Assembly: GCF_037975445.1 (NCBI RefSeq)
Contig: NZ_CP150254.1
Coordinates: forward strand, 928,001 to 992,000
Reading direction: 5' to 3'
Source of the DNA: Peribacillus sp. FSL P2-0133
GTDB taxonomy: Bacteria; Bacillota; Bacilli; Bacillales; DSM-1321
Length of the DNA: 64,000 nucleotides
Each line of letters starts with the position of its first letter. Positions within the stretch are counted from its first letter, which is position 1. Shown here piece by piece: positions 53,973 through 63,247 of this stretch. A program made the translations under genes and the position numbers. The notes below the pieces were generated by a model. That model was not told the origin of the DNA. It made no database searches and saw only the letters and a list, made by a program, of their open reading frames with translations.

Positions 53973-54176
53973 ATGCGTAAAAATTTATCATTAGCGCGGT
54001 TAATAGAATCGAATAAAGAAAATCTCAACAATAATCAGCTATTCATAGATCATATTGAAGAAAAAGTTCATAAAAAGCAAGTGGAAATGCAGGATAGACA
54101 TTTGACAAAACAGGCAGGTGATGATGATGTTATTAAGAAAAGCTTGGTTCTTACAACAAACGATTGTCTATCATAG
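53973..54176 (+). CDS. FbpB-family Fur-regulated basic protein
   Basis: 67 residues; AAGGGGG before the ATG. The N-terminal half (RLIESNKENLNNNQ, IDHIEEKVHKKQVE) has the pattern of the FbpB family, small proteins of the B. subtilis iron-sparing response that help the FsrA RNA. The C-terminal ~20 residues are shared, in a different frame, with the next gene and may be secondary. No Fur box could be recognised by eye in the 200 bases upstream, so iron control is inferred from family only. Confidence 0.75.
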   Translation: MRKNLSLARLIESNKENLNNNQLFIDHIEEKVHKKQVEMQDRHLTKQAGDDDVIKKSLVLTTNDCLS

Positions 54177-54291
54177 AAAAAAGAAGGATGAAATAGCCCA
54201 ACGAAAGGAATTATCAAGCTTGGAAGGAGTCCGTGTCAGTAATCAACTTAATTATGCGATTGTGGAAATGCAAAGGTTAATGCGCGAGTGA
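54127..54291 (+). CDS. Small basic protein overlapping fbpB, Spo0E-like tail
   Basis: 54 residues from ATG 54127 (AGGTG six bases upstream; ATG 54121 and 54124 are alternatives). The frame overlaps the 3' end of the fbpB-like gene by 50 bases in another phase. The product is basic at first (LRKAWFLQQTIVYHRKKKDE) and ends with EGVRVSNQLNYAIVEMQRL, which recalls the helix of Spo0E-like phosphatases (SxxLD) but with Asn replacing the catalytic Asp. The overlap suggests translational coupling. No certain family. Confidence 0.6.
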   Translation: MLLRKAWFLQQTIVYHRKKKDEIAQRKELSSLEGVRVSNQLNYAIVEMQRLMRE

Positions 54292-54366
54292 GGATGGATT
54301 CCAAAAAGATAATGAGAATGGTTATAAGCCATAATACCAGTTGGCGGCTATTTGACATTATAATAC

Positions 54367-54410
54367 GCAAAAAAGCGTGTATGATAGTTTATCAATACAC
54401 GCTTTTTTGC
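54367..54410. terminator. Bidirectional terminator, perfect 16-bp stem
   Basis: GCAAAAAAGCGTGTAT, 12-base loop, ATACACGCTTTTTTGC. Works in both directions for the fbpB pair and the LysM-NlpC gene. Confidence 0.93.
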
Positions 54411-54472
54411 TCTTTTATCAAGGCTTATAGAGTTAATTTTTTAGCCATCAATCGGTTATTGCCATCAATCAT

Positions 54473-55654
54473 TTAGTTAAGTACACGAACTGCCTTTACA
54501 AAGCTAGGTCCCCAGTAAGAACTGTTGATGTTAGCGTAGGATACACCTTTAGATGTAGAAGCATTCAGCATTTGACCGTTACCGGCATAAATTCCCACAT
54601 GATTGATTACACCATCATTATTGGTATCGAAAAATACTAAATCCCCTTTTTGGAGGGATTTTGAAGATACAGCTGTACCAACGTGTGATTGTGCCACTGA
54701 ATTTCGAGGCAAGGAAACACCTGCACTTTGGAATGCCCTTAATGTGAATGAAGAGCAATCAAATACATCAGTGCGTGAAGTGCTCGCACCGTAAACATAC
54801 CTGGCTCCCATATATTTAGCGCCAGCAGCCAAAACTTGATCCGCCTTGGTCGATTTGGACGGTTTTTTAATTGCAGATGCCGAGGCTTTCCCGGAAACAC
54901 GGATGGATTGGCCGATACGAATACGATTTGAATTGGAAATAGTAGGGTTCATTTTAAGTAGGGCACTAAGGGAAAGGTTATATCTTTTAGAGATTGTTGA
55001 TAAGGTATCCCCTAATTTAACCACATAAACTTCTGTTGTATTTTTACTATTATTCGAACTCGTATAGTTGTTAAGGGTATTAACCTTCAAGACCTGGCCG
55101 GGAAAAATAAGGTTACTAGTCAAATGGTTTTTAGACTTTAATTGTTTGACAGTCATATTATTGACTCTAGCAATTTTATCCAGGGTGTCACCGGATTTGA
55201 CCCTATATGTAGCATTAGAAGGACTGTTTTTAGCCGTAGAGCTAGATACAGGGGCTTTTCCGGAAACCCGGATGGCTTGGCCAATATAAATTCGATCCGA
55301 ATTAGAAATATCAGTGTTTAATTTAAGCAGAGCACTAAGGGAAAGGTTATATTTTTTAGCGATTTTTGATAAAGTATCCCCCAGTTTAACCACATATTTT
55401 TCGGTTTTATCTATATTTTTATCTGTATGGTTGTTAAGGTTATTAACCTTCAAGACTTGGCCGGGAAAAATAAGGTTACTAGTCAAATGGTTTTGAGATT
55501 TTAATGCTTGGACAGTTGTACGATTAGCTTTAGAGATTTCATCAAGGGTGTCCCCTGATTTAACTTGATAAGAACCAGCATAAGCGGAAGTGCCTGCCAC
55601 TAGGGTACCTATAATAGTTCCTGCAAGAATGAAAGAGTTTTTAGAATTGTTCAT
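54473..55654 (-). CDS. Secreted LysM - NlpC/P60 peptidoglycan endopeptidase (LytE/CwlS type)
   Basis: 393 residues. Signal peptide (1-26, ending in SAYA), four LysM domains starting near residues 29, 85, 148 and 210 (VKSGDTLDEISK, VKLGDTLSKIAKKYNLS and close copies), Ser/Lys linkers, and a C-terminal NlpC/P60 domain (~275-393) with catalytic Cys in VFDCSSF and His in NHVGIYAG. It should cleave D-gamma-glutamyl-meso-DAP bonds in the cell wall during growth or separation, like B. subtilis LytE, LytF and CwlS. LysM 1-2 and 3-4 are internal duplicates with ~55-base stretches nearly identical in DNA. Confidence 0.95.
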   Translation of the reverse strand: MNNSKNSFILAGTIIGTLVAGTSAYAGSYQVKSGDTLDEISKANRTTVQALKSQNHLTSNLIFPGQVLKVNNLNNHTDKNIDKTEKYVVKLGDTLSKIAKKYNLSLSALLKLNTDISNSDRIYIGQAIRVSGKAPVSSSTAKNSPSNATYRVKSGDTLDKIARVNNMTVKQLKSKNHLTSNLIFPGQVLKVNTLNNYTSSNNSKNTTEVYVVKLGDTLSTISKRYNLSLSALLKMNPTISNSNRIRIGQSIRVSGKASASAIKKPSKSTKADQVLAAGAKYMGARYVYGASTSRTDVFDCSSFTLRAFQSAGVSLPRNSVAQSHVGTAVSSKSLQKGDLVFFDTNNDGVINHVGIYAGNGQMLNASTSKGVSYANINSSYWGPSFVKAVRVLN

Positions 55655-55940
55655 TTAGGAAAGTTCCTCCTGATGTGGTAAAAAAATATGTAGCATTTAT
55701 ATTATAAGGGTATGGAATATAAAAAACATGACCCATATAAATAAAATTAAACTTTTTCGTCATTTTTCAAGTAATCTTGCTACAGGAAAATGGGGGTTTA
55801 TGGGATTCAGGTGGAGTGTAAGAGGGCCATACTGTAATTTCGCATAAATGGATAAAAAGAGCATTTCATAAAATGGAAGTTTGAGGTAATTAAAAAGAAA
55901 GGTAAGTATAGCATATCCTTACCTTTCCATGATTCATTTT

Positions 55941-56777
55941 TTAATATTGTCTATAAACGTAGGGATCATCCGGTTCAGCGATTTTACTATGTGATGATAC
56001 TTTGAGCAGGGGAATGGTTTTCTTGAATGGCTGATAATAAATGGATTCCAATTCACCTGTCACGGAATACCACTCATCATTTTTAGGATGCATTCCTTCA
56101 GGAAATTCGATTAGCATACCGAATACCCCAGAGTCCGCGACACAGTGAATGACCCCAAAACGAAACAGGAATGCCTGGTTTTTGGCTAGCTCATTTGAAT
56201 TGTACGTAAATCCGGTTAACGTTATTTGCTTGCCAGTGAACTTTCCAGGAGAGTAATAGATGGCTTCTAAATCGTTTAGATAGTTTTCATCTGTTAATTG
56301 AAGACTATCACGATCAACCAAGCCTTTGAGAGAGTTATCCATTAAAGTTAAATAGTCATCCTTGCCATAATAAAGACTCGTATCCGGCTGCAGGAATTGA
56401 TGCTGGCTATATTCATCCGAGTCTTCATATACCGGGAAATGAAATCCTTTTTTTTCTACAATATTGGAGTCCATAGTGGCAACAGGCAAAAAGAGACCGG
56501 TTAAAATGGGAATGAAGAATAGGAAATAAGTAAGGTTCCTTTTCCATTTCTTATTTTCCTGGGAGTGATCATGTCCACACTGACAATCAACACATTCTTC
56601 TTGATCATCTTCCTTAAAATATAAGTAAGATCCCATTAACGTGAATATTGCCAGTATATAGATGGCAATCTGTGAAACATATGAATATTCCATATTAATG
56701 TATTTAGATATATTCCCTGAGGCGTGTAAATGCATGAATAAAAAAGTAAGTCCAAGTAATATGAATAATCTTCCCAT
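55941..56777 (-). CDS. ycgQ: YcgQ-like membrane protein (TIGR03943 family)
   Basis: 278 residues from ATG 56777 with GAGGGTG upstream; the frame runs further to 56852 inside the upstream gene but without a site. Two helices at the N-terminus, a Cys/His-rich cytosolic loop ECVDCQCGHDHS (metal-binding look), a third helix (~90-115), then a large extracytoplasmic domain with FTGKQITLTGFTYNS and an OB-like pattern. In B. subtilis ycgQ lies beside ycgR, a Zur-controlled pair probably linked to metal handling. Begins 15 bases after the permease gene: an operon. Confidence 0.85.
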   Translation of the reverse strand: MGRLFILLGLTFLFMHLHASGNISKYINMEYSYVSQIAIYILAIFTLMGSYLYFKEDDQEECVDCQCGHDHSQENKKWKRNLTYFLFFIPILTGLFLPVATMDSNIVEKKGFHFPVYEDSDEYSQHQFLQPDTSLYYGKDDYLTLMDNSLKGLVDRDSLQLTDENYLNDLEAIYYSPGKFTGKQITLTGFTYNSNELAKNQAFLFRFGVIHCVADSGVFGMLIEFPEGMHPKNDEWYSVTGELESIYYQPFKKTIPLLKVSSHSKIAEPDDPYVYRQY

Positions 56778-56791
56778 ATAAAACACCCTCT

Positions 56792-57673
56792 TTAAGAAAT
56801 AAACAATAAAGTTAGGCCTAAGACGGAAATAAATATATAGGCCATCAAACATAAAACAAATTTTGTTTTGAAGGTACCTAAAAGCATGATCGTATTTTTA
56901 ATATCAAACATGGCCCCAAATACAAGAAAAGCAACTAGTGAAGAGGGCGAGAAGGTACTTCTAAAAGAACTTGCAACAAAGGCGTCCGCTTGGGAACACA
57001 AGGACATGACATAGGACAAAGCCATCATGACTGCATTCCCGGATAGTTTTCCTTGACCGATTTCAAGCAATAGGGATGTTTTCAAAAAGGTTTGAATGGC
57101 AGCTGCCAGCAATGCACCAATGATTAAGTATTTTCCAACAGAAAAGAATTCTTCAATCGAGTGTTTGAACATCCCCGTTATTTTGTCTTTAAAAGTAAGT
57201 TTATGGTGATGTATATGTTCGATATGTTCCTGTTTAAGCTGATTTGTCTTAAATTGAAAAGACAGGATGCATGCAATGATCAGGACGACCGCGAATGCAA
57301 TTCCGCCACGATAGAAAACCATGCTCCAGCTATTACCAAACGCTATATAGGTGGAAAACAGGACGATCGGATTGAGAATGGGTGCAGAAAGCATAAAGGC
57401 AATGGCCGCTGAAAGAGGAACCCCTTTAGCGATCAAACGGCGGGTAATCGGGACGATCCCGCACTCGCAGGCAAGAAAAAAGACTCCTGCACCTATTGCG
57501 GATAGAACAGATAAGATCGGATTTTTCGGAATGATTTTTGCAATCATCTCTTCTGACACAAACATTTGGATAATTCCAGATATAAGGACTCCCAGTAAAA
57601 TGAAGGGAAGGGATTCAATTAGGATACTAATAAAAATTGTATTCATTTGCAAAAGAGCCTGAACGTTCATCAT
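56792..57673 (-). CDS. ycgR: YcgR-like permease (DUF318/ArsP family)
   Basis: 293 residues, eight membrane helices, with GVFFLACECGIVPITRRLI and ...ALSYVMSLCSQADAFVASSF, the signature segments of the permease family that includes ArsP/YraQ. First gene of a two-gene operon with the YcgQ-like protein. AAGGTGG precedes the ATGATG start. A half-site TCGTAAT about 40 bases upstream might belong to a Zur box, but no full palindrome is seen. Substrate unknown; the Zur link in B. subtilis suggests zinc-limited conditions. Confidence 0.87.
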   Translation of the reverse strand: MMNVQALLQMNTIFISILIESLPFILLGVLISGIIQMFVSEEMIAKIIPKNPILSVLSAIGAGVFFLACECGIVPITRRLIAKGVPLSAAIAFMLSAPILNPIVLFSTYIAFGNSWSMVFYRGGIAFAVVLIIACILSFQFKTNQLKQEHIEHIHHHKLTFKDKITGMFKHSIEEFFSVGKYLIIGALLAAAIQTFLKTSLLLEIGQGKLSGNAVMMALSYVMSLCSQADAFVASSFRSTFSPSSLVAFLVFGAMFDIKNTIMLLGTFKTKFVLCLMAYIFISVLGLTLLFIS

Positions 57674-57961
57674 AAACCACCTTCCATATTGCTGACTTAA
57701 CTATATTAGGTTCGTAATAGATGGAAGTCAATTTATTATTACTGGGGGAATATGCGGGAAGTTGAATGGGTAAGGAAATTATGGAAATTGAACTATGGGA
57801 TATTGAGGGGACTTGAATAATCGAATGTATAAGTTTGGCAGAAATTAAGTATTACTTCAATTTAAGCCGTGTTCCTTTTAAGGCTATGGCTGTCATTAGC
57901 TATATTCATAATACTTTCATACACGACTCTTGATATGGATTTCGGGATGCTTACGGACAAA
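57674..57961. other. Intergenic stretch, promoter region of the ycgR-ycgQ operon
   Basis: No open frame with ribosome site. Holds the minus-strand promoter region of the ycgR-ycgQ pair (near 57690-57720); nothing else recognised. Confidence 0.5.
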
Positions 57962-58022
57962 GTAAAATCCCCTCTAAGTTGTGTAACATACACAGAATTT
58001 ACACAGTTCACTTAGAGGGGAT
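57962..58022 (-). terminator. Terminator after the DNA glycosylase gene
   Basis: ATCCCCTCTAAGT / ACTTAGAGGGGAT stem with a structured 30-base loop; on the minus strand followed by TTTTACTTT. Confidence 0.82.
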
Positions 58023-58026
58023 ATAA

Positions 58027-58653
58027 TCATGGTTTATTTTTCGGCACAGCTTTATTAATTAGGTTTTTACGGGATATAAACGGATTGTCGGTAACCCAGA
58101 AACGCCAAGGATAATCTTTTGCTGCCCCGGAGTTGTCGATTCCGACGCGGGGGCCGCTGGATATGTGTTCAGGCATTTTTCCGGCAGCAAGATATAGCGG
58201 GGGATCTGTAAAAGATCGACCATAATCATCCATGGTGATGCCTAGTGCCTTTGTTAGCTTTCCAGGTCCATCAGTCCATTTACGAATATCGGCAATTCCG
58301 CGTCTTTCATGCATTAGCTCAAGCCCGGAATACGGTTCAACTGCCCGGATTAAAATGGCCTCCGGATTTTCAGGCCCGCCGCTTACGACATTGACCAGTG
58401 TATGTGTGTGCATGACGTATGTATATATCAATCCGGAATTACCGAACATCACTTCCGTCCGTTTTGTCCTTCTATTTCCAAAACTATGTGCGGCCCTGTC
58501 CCCAGGTCCAATATAGGCCTCTGTTTCAACAATGAATCCAGAAGCGGTTCCATCCGCTGTTTCTTTTACAATGAGGCAGCCAAGAAGGGATTTTGCTAGT
58601 TCAAGCGTGGGCCGCTGATAAAAATCCGCAGGTAAAATTGAATGGTTTATCAT
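58027..58653 (-). CDS. 3-methyladenine DNA glycosylase (MPG/AAG family)
   Basis: 208 residues from ATG 58653, five bases after TGGAGTG; upstream in-frame codons to 58698 lack a site. Conserved parts of the alkyladenine glycosylase fold: FYQRPTLELAKSLLGCLIV, VETEAYIGPGDRAAHSF with catalytic Glu, YTYVMHTHTLVNVVSG (His/Tyr base-flipping residues), and DGPGKLTKALGI. It removes alkylated purines to start base-excision repair. It matches B. subtilis Aag (YxlJ) in size and motifs. Monocistronic. Confidence 0.93.
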   Translation of the reverse strand: MINHSILPADFYQRPTLELAKSLLGCLIVKETADGTASGFIVETEAYIGPGDRAAHSFGNRRTKRTEVMFGNSGLIYTYVMHTHTLVNVVSGGPENPEAILIRAVEPYSGLELMHERRGIADIRKWTDGPGKLTKALGITMDDYGRSFTDPPLYLAAGKMPEHISSGPRVGIDNSGAAKDYPWRFWVTDNPFISRKNLINKAVPKNKP

Positions 58654-58721
58654 AGTATCACTCCATTTAGTCTCATACAGGTAAAATTCCCTTATCAATG
58701 AAAAAGAAACATGAAGGGATT

Positions 58722-58752
58722 AAAAAGGCCGGCTGAATATATCAGCCGGTCC
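58722..58752 (-). terminator. Terminator after the MFS drug exporter gene
   Basis: GGCCGGCTG / CAGCCGGTC; on the minus strand followed by TTTTTAA. Confidence 0.85.
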
Positions 58753-58763
58753 CGAGCATATTT

Positions 58764-60359
<1,596 letters not shown>

Positions 60360-60371
60360 TTATTCGTTTTG

Positions 60372-60417
60372 TGACTGATAGGTCAAAATTATAAATCCGA
60401 AATGACCATTTAGTCAA
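60372..60417 (-). promoter_or_regulatory. Exporter promoter with two TetR-type operators
   Basis: Minus strand TTGACT (60417-60412), 18-base spacer, TATAAT (60393-60388). TGACTGATAGGTCA (60372-60385) and TGACCATTTAGTCA (60403-60416) are dyads of the same kind, TGACY-N4-RGTCA, 31 bases apart. One overlaps the -35, the other the start site. Confidence 0.8.
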
Positions 60418-60600
60418 CGGTTTTTTCGCTGAAAATTTCAATTGCATGAAGGTGGATATCAAGATTCATCCATAACAATTAAGTAATTCGACCAGAAACC
60501 ACCAAATCCTTCCTGATTAATATCTCCAACGTGTTTCCATTTATGATATCCGATATAATAAGAAGGAATATAGATGAACTTATGATTGGAAGTGTAAGAT

Positions 60601-61407
60601 ATGAATAAAAAAATCGGGTTTATTGGATGCGGCAAAATGGGTGAGGCAATGCTTGAGGGCATGTTGCTTGCAGAGGTCATTTCACCTGAAGGGATCATGG
60701 TCAGTACTGCGAGTGTGGAAACCAAAACTAAAATCACCACGAAATATAACGTTAAAGGCACTTTGGATAATATAGAGGTTGCCGGTTTTGCCGACTTTCT
60801 CTTTCTAGGGATCCAACCTGCCATGCATAAGCAAGTGATTGAAGAAGTGAAGAATCATGTGAAAGAAGACGCTGTGATCATTACCATGGCAGCTGGGATC
60901 ACTATATCTTTAGTTGAGAGCAGCTTCGGAAAAAAAGTGAAGGTTGTCCGGACGATGCCAAACACTCCTTCGCTTGTCGGTGAAGGCATGACGGCCATGA
61001 GCATCAATGATGAAATTACCGATGCTGATATAGAGGAAGTGACTGCATTGCTGAATAGTTTCGGTAAAACGGAAATCCTGCATGAAGATTTGATGGACGC
61101 AGTACCGGCCATCAGCGGTTCGTCGCCTGCTTATGTATACATGTTCATCGAGGCGCTGGCTGATGGAGGGGTCCGTGATGGCATTCCAAGAAAACAAGCA
61201 TACCGAATGGCAGCACAAGCTGTAATGGGAGCTGCTAAAATGGTACTGGAAACGGAAAGACATCCTGCTGCTTTAAAGGATGATGTCTGCACGCCGGGCG
61301 GTTCAACGATAGCTGCGGTAGCGTCTTTAGAAGAGAATCAGCTAAGATCCAGCATTCTGCAAGCAATGAAGGCCTGCACGGATAAAACGAAAGGTTTCAG
61401 TAAGTGA
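60601..61407 (+). CDS. proC: Pyrroline-5-carboxylate reductase
   Basis: 268 residues. N-terminal NADP-binding IGFIGCGKMGEAML, VRTMPNTPSLVGEGM, then SGSSPAYVYMFIEALADGGV and DDVCTPGGSTIAAV, the P5CR signature. It reduces 1-pyrroline-5-carboxylate to L-proline, the last step of proline synthesis. Bacilli carry several paralogs (ProG, ProH, ProI); which one this is cannot be told. GGAAGTG precedes the ATG; divergent from the MFS exporter and followed by a terminator. Confidence 0.95.
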   Translation: MNKKIGFIGCGKMGEAMLEGMLLAEVISPEGIMVSTASVETKTKITTKYNVKGTLDNIEVAGFADFLFLGIQPAMHKQVIEEVKNHVKEDAVIITMAAGITISLVESSFGKKVKVVRTMPNTPSLVGEGMTAMSINDEITDADIEEVTALLNSFGKTEILHEDLMDAVPAISGSSPAYVYMFIEALADGGVRDGIPRKQAYRMAAQAVMGAAKMVLETERHPAALKDDVCTPGGSTIAAVASLEENQLRSSILQAMKACTDKTKGFSK

Positions 61408-61416
61408 AGAAAGATG

Positions 61417-61445
61417 GATTGCCTATTAGCGGGCAATCTCATTTT
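61417..61445 (+). terminator. Terminator after proC
   Basis: GATTGCC, eight-base loop, GGCAATC then TCATTTT. Confidence 0.7.
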
Positions 61446-61491
61446 GTGTGATATTTTCAGAATGTTTGGTGAAAAAAGAGGGGGCAGCATA

Positions 61492-62859
61492 ATGAATGGT
61501 TATATAGAAGAACTTAGGAAGATACTGACGGCAGAACAAGTAACGGTGAATGAAACACTATTGGAACAGCACAGCCATGATGAATCATATCACACTCCGC
61601 ATTTACCCGATATGGTCATTTATCCAAGGGATACTGCGGAAGTCAGCGCAGTCATGAGTTATGCGAATGAGCATGAAATACCGGTCATTCCTTTTGGATT
61701 GGGATCAAGTTTGGAGGGGCATGTCGTTCCAGTCAAAGGGGGAATTTCCCTGGATTTGTCCTTGATGAATCATATACTGGAAATCAGGGAAAATGATTTC
61801 CTTGTGAAGGTCCAACCAGGTGTGACAAGGACGCAACTCAATAAAGAATTAAAAAAATACGGTTTGTTCTTTTCCGTCGACCCTGGCGCCGATGCTACAT
61901 TGGGAGGGATGGCAGCTACGAATGCAAGTGGGACGACCTCGGTCAAATATGGGATAATGCGCGATCAAGTCAGGGATTTGGAAGTGGTTTTAGCAAACGG
62001 TGAAGTGATTCATTCCGGAAGTTTAGCGACAAAATCATCTTCAGGCATTCACTTGAATGGCTTGTTTGTCGGCTCAGAAGGTACGCTAGGTGTATTTACT
62101 GAACTGACTTTAAAGGTATACGGCATTCCTGAAGTCACCATGGCTGGGAGAGCTTCATTTCCAACCGTCGAACAGGCAGTATCTGCGGTTAATGGGATCA
62201 TGCTTGCTGGAATCCCGATTGCACGAATTGAATTGGTTGATGCCGAGTCCATAAAAAAAGTTAATCAATTCATGGACAAATCCTATGATGTCCAACCAAC
62301 TTTATTCCTCGAGTTTCATGGGAATTTTGCCGGACTGGAACAGGACGTCAAATTTGCCAAGGAAATCGTAAGTGATTTTGGCTGTGGGGATATCCAGTTT
62401 GAAACCGATTCAAAAGCACGGAATGCCTTATGGGAAGCGCGCCATAACCTCGCATACGCATTCATTCACAGCGCACCTGGAAAGAAGCTGATGGTGACCG
62501 ACGTAAGTGTGCCCCTTCATGAATTATCGAATGCCATACTGGATACAAGGAAGAAGGTCGAACAATCCAAAGTGGAGGGTGCGATTGTAGGACATGTAGG
62601 TGACGGGAATTATCATGTATTGTTCATGATCGATCTGAAAAATCCTGAAGAAGTTAAAGAAGCGAAGAGGTTAAATGAAGAAATCGTCGAATATGCATTA
62701 ACAAAAGGCGGTACATGTACGGGTGAACATGGGGTAGGACTTGGAAAATCGAAGTATCAGCGAAGGGAGCATGGAGGAGCTTACGAAGTGATGAAAACGA
62801 TCAAACAGGGATTAGATCCGAAAGGAATAATGAATCCTGGGAAGATCTTCATAGATTAA
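61492..62859 (+). CDS. FAD-linked D-2-hydroxyacid oxidase (GlcD/D-lactate dehydrogenase type)
   Basis: 455 residues from ATG 61492, behind GAGGGGG; the longer frame from 61414 crosses the proC terminator and is unlikely. N-terminal FAD_binding_4 domain with PFGLGSSLEGHVVP and DPGADATLGGMAATNASGT, GLFVGSEGTLGVFTE, then FAD-oxidase C domain with GHVGDGNYHV and the ending GEHGVGLGKSKY...GIMNPGKIF. It would oxidise glycolate or D-lactate, passing electrons to quinone or a GlcF-type partner; no such partner is encoded alongside. Resembles cytochrome-linked D-lactate dehydrogenases. Confidence 0.9.
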   Translation: MNGYIEELRKILTAEQVTVNETLLEQHSHDESYHTPHLPDMVIYPRDTAEVSAVMSYANEHEIPVIPFGLGSSLEGHVVPVKGGISLDLSLMNHILEIRENDFLVKVQPGVTRTQLNKELKKYGLFFSVDPGADATLGGMAATNASGTTSVKYGIMRDQVRDLEVVLANGEVIHSGSLATKSSSGIHLNGLFVGSEGTLGVFTELTLKVYGIPEVTMAGRASFPTVEQAVSAVNGIMLAGIPIARIELVDAESIKKVNQFMDKSYDVQPTLFLEFHGNFAGLEQDVKFAKEIVSDFGCGDIQFETDSKARNALWEARHNLAYAFIHSAPGKKLMVTDVSVPLHELSNAILDTRKKVEQSKVEGAIVGHVGDGNYHVLFMIDLKNPEEVKEAKRLNEEIVEYALTKGGTCTGEHGVGLGKSKYQRREHGGAYEVMKTIKQGLDPKGIMNPGKIFID

Positions 62860-63000
62860 GAGGCATATTCTATTTTGTAGATTAGTAATAACATCAAACA
62901 AACTTGATCCCATATAAAATGTGGTGGAAATCTTGCGTATTATTGGGGCCAAGCCGAAAATGCCAATTACATATCACGAAATATAAACATTTATTCGCAT

Positions 63001-63155
63001 AAAAATGATTTTCGACTTTAATTCGAGCTCTAATCGGAAAAATGGTCCATTCGATCTGATAATTCGACCTATATCTAGTTAAATCGCCCGATCGTGCCGA
63101 TATTCCGACTATATTCGGAATATCGCCAGTAGTGCGAGATAATCCGACATGATCC
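63001..63155. repeat. Degenerate array of ATTCGAC / ATTCCGAC units
   Basis: The motif CGA with ATTCGAC or ATTCCGAC spacing recurs about every 15-25 bases on both strands (TTTTCGAC, AATTCGAG, AATCGG, CATTCGATC, AATTCGACC, AAATCGCC, ATTCCGAC, ATTCGGAATATCGCC, AATCCGAC). Units are diverged, so this is an irregular short-repeat block between the oxidase gene and ald. The frame 62894-63220 across it is not a gene. Confidence 0.6.
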
Positions 63156-63200
63156 AGATATTGTATGAAGAAGTACAGCTTCAACGGGATTCTCGTCCAA

Positions 63201-63246
63201 AAAAATAAGACTCCAGACAAGATTGTGTCTGGAGTCTTATTTTTTT
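63201..63246 (-). terminator. Terminator after ald
   Basis: AATAAGACTCCAGACA, six-base loop, TGTCTGGAGTCTTATT with T-runs on both strands. Confidence 0.92.
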
Positions 63247-63247
63247 A

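Noticed and set aside
57674..57720. Zur box before the ycgR-ycgQ pair
   Set aside because: Only a single TCGTAAT half-site is visible, not the full palindrome.
62894..63220. 108-residue minus-strand frame
   Set aside because: It is formed by the short-repeat block and lacks a ribosome site.
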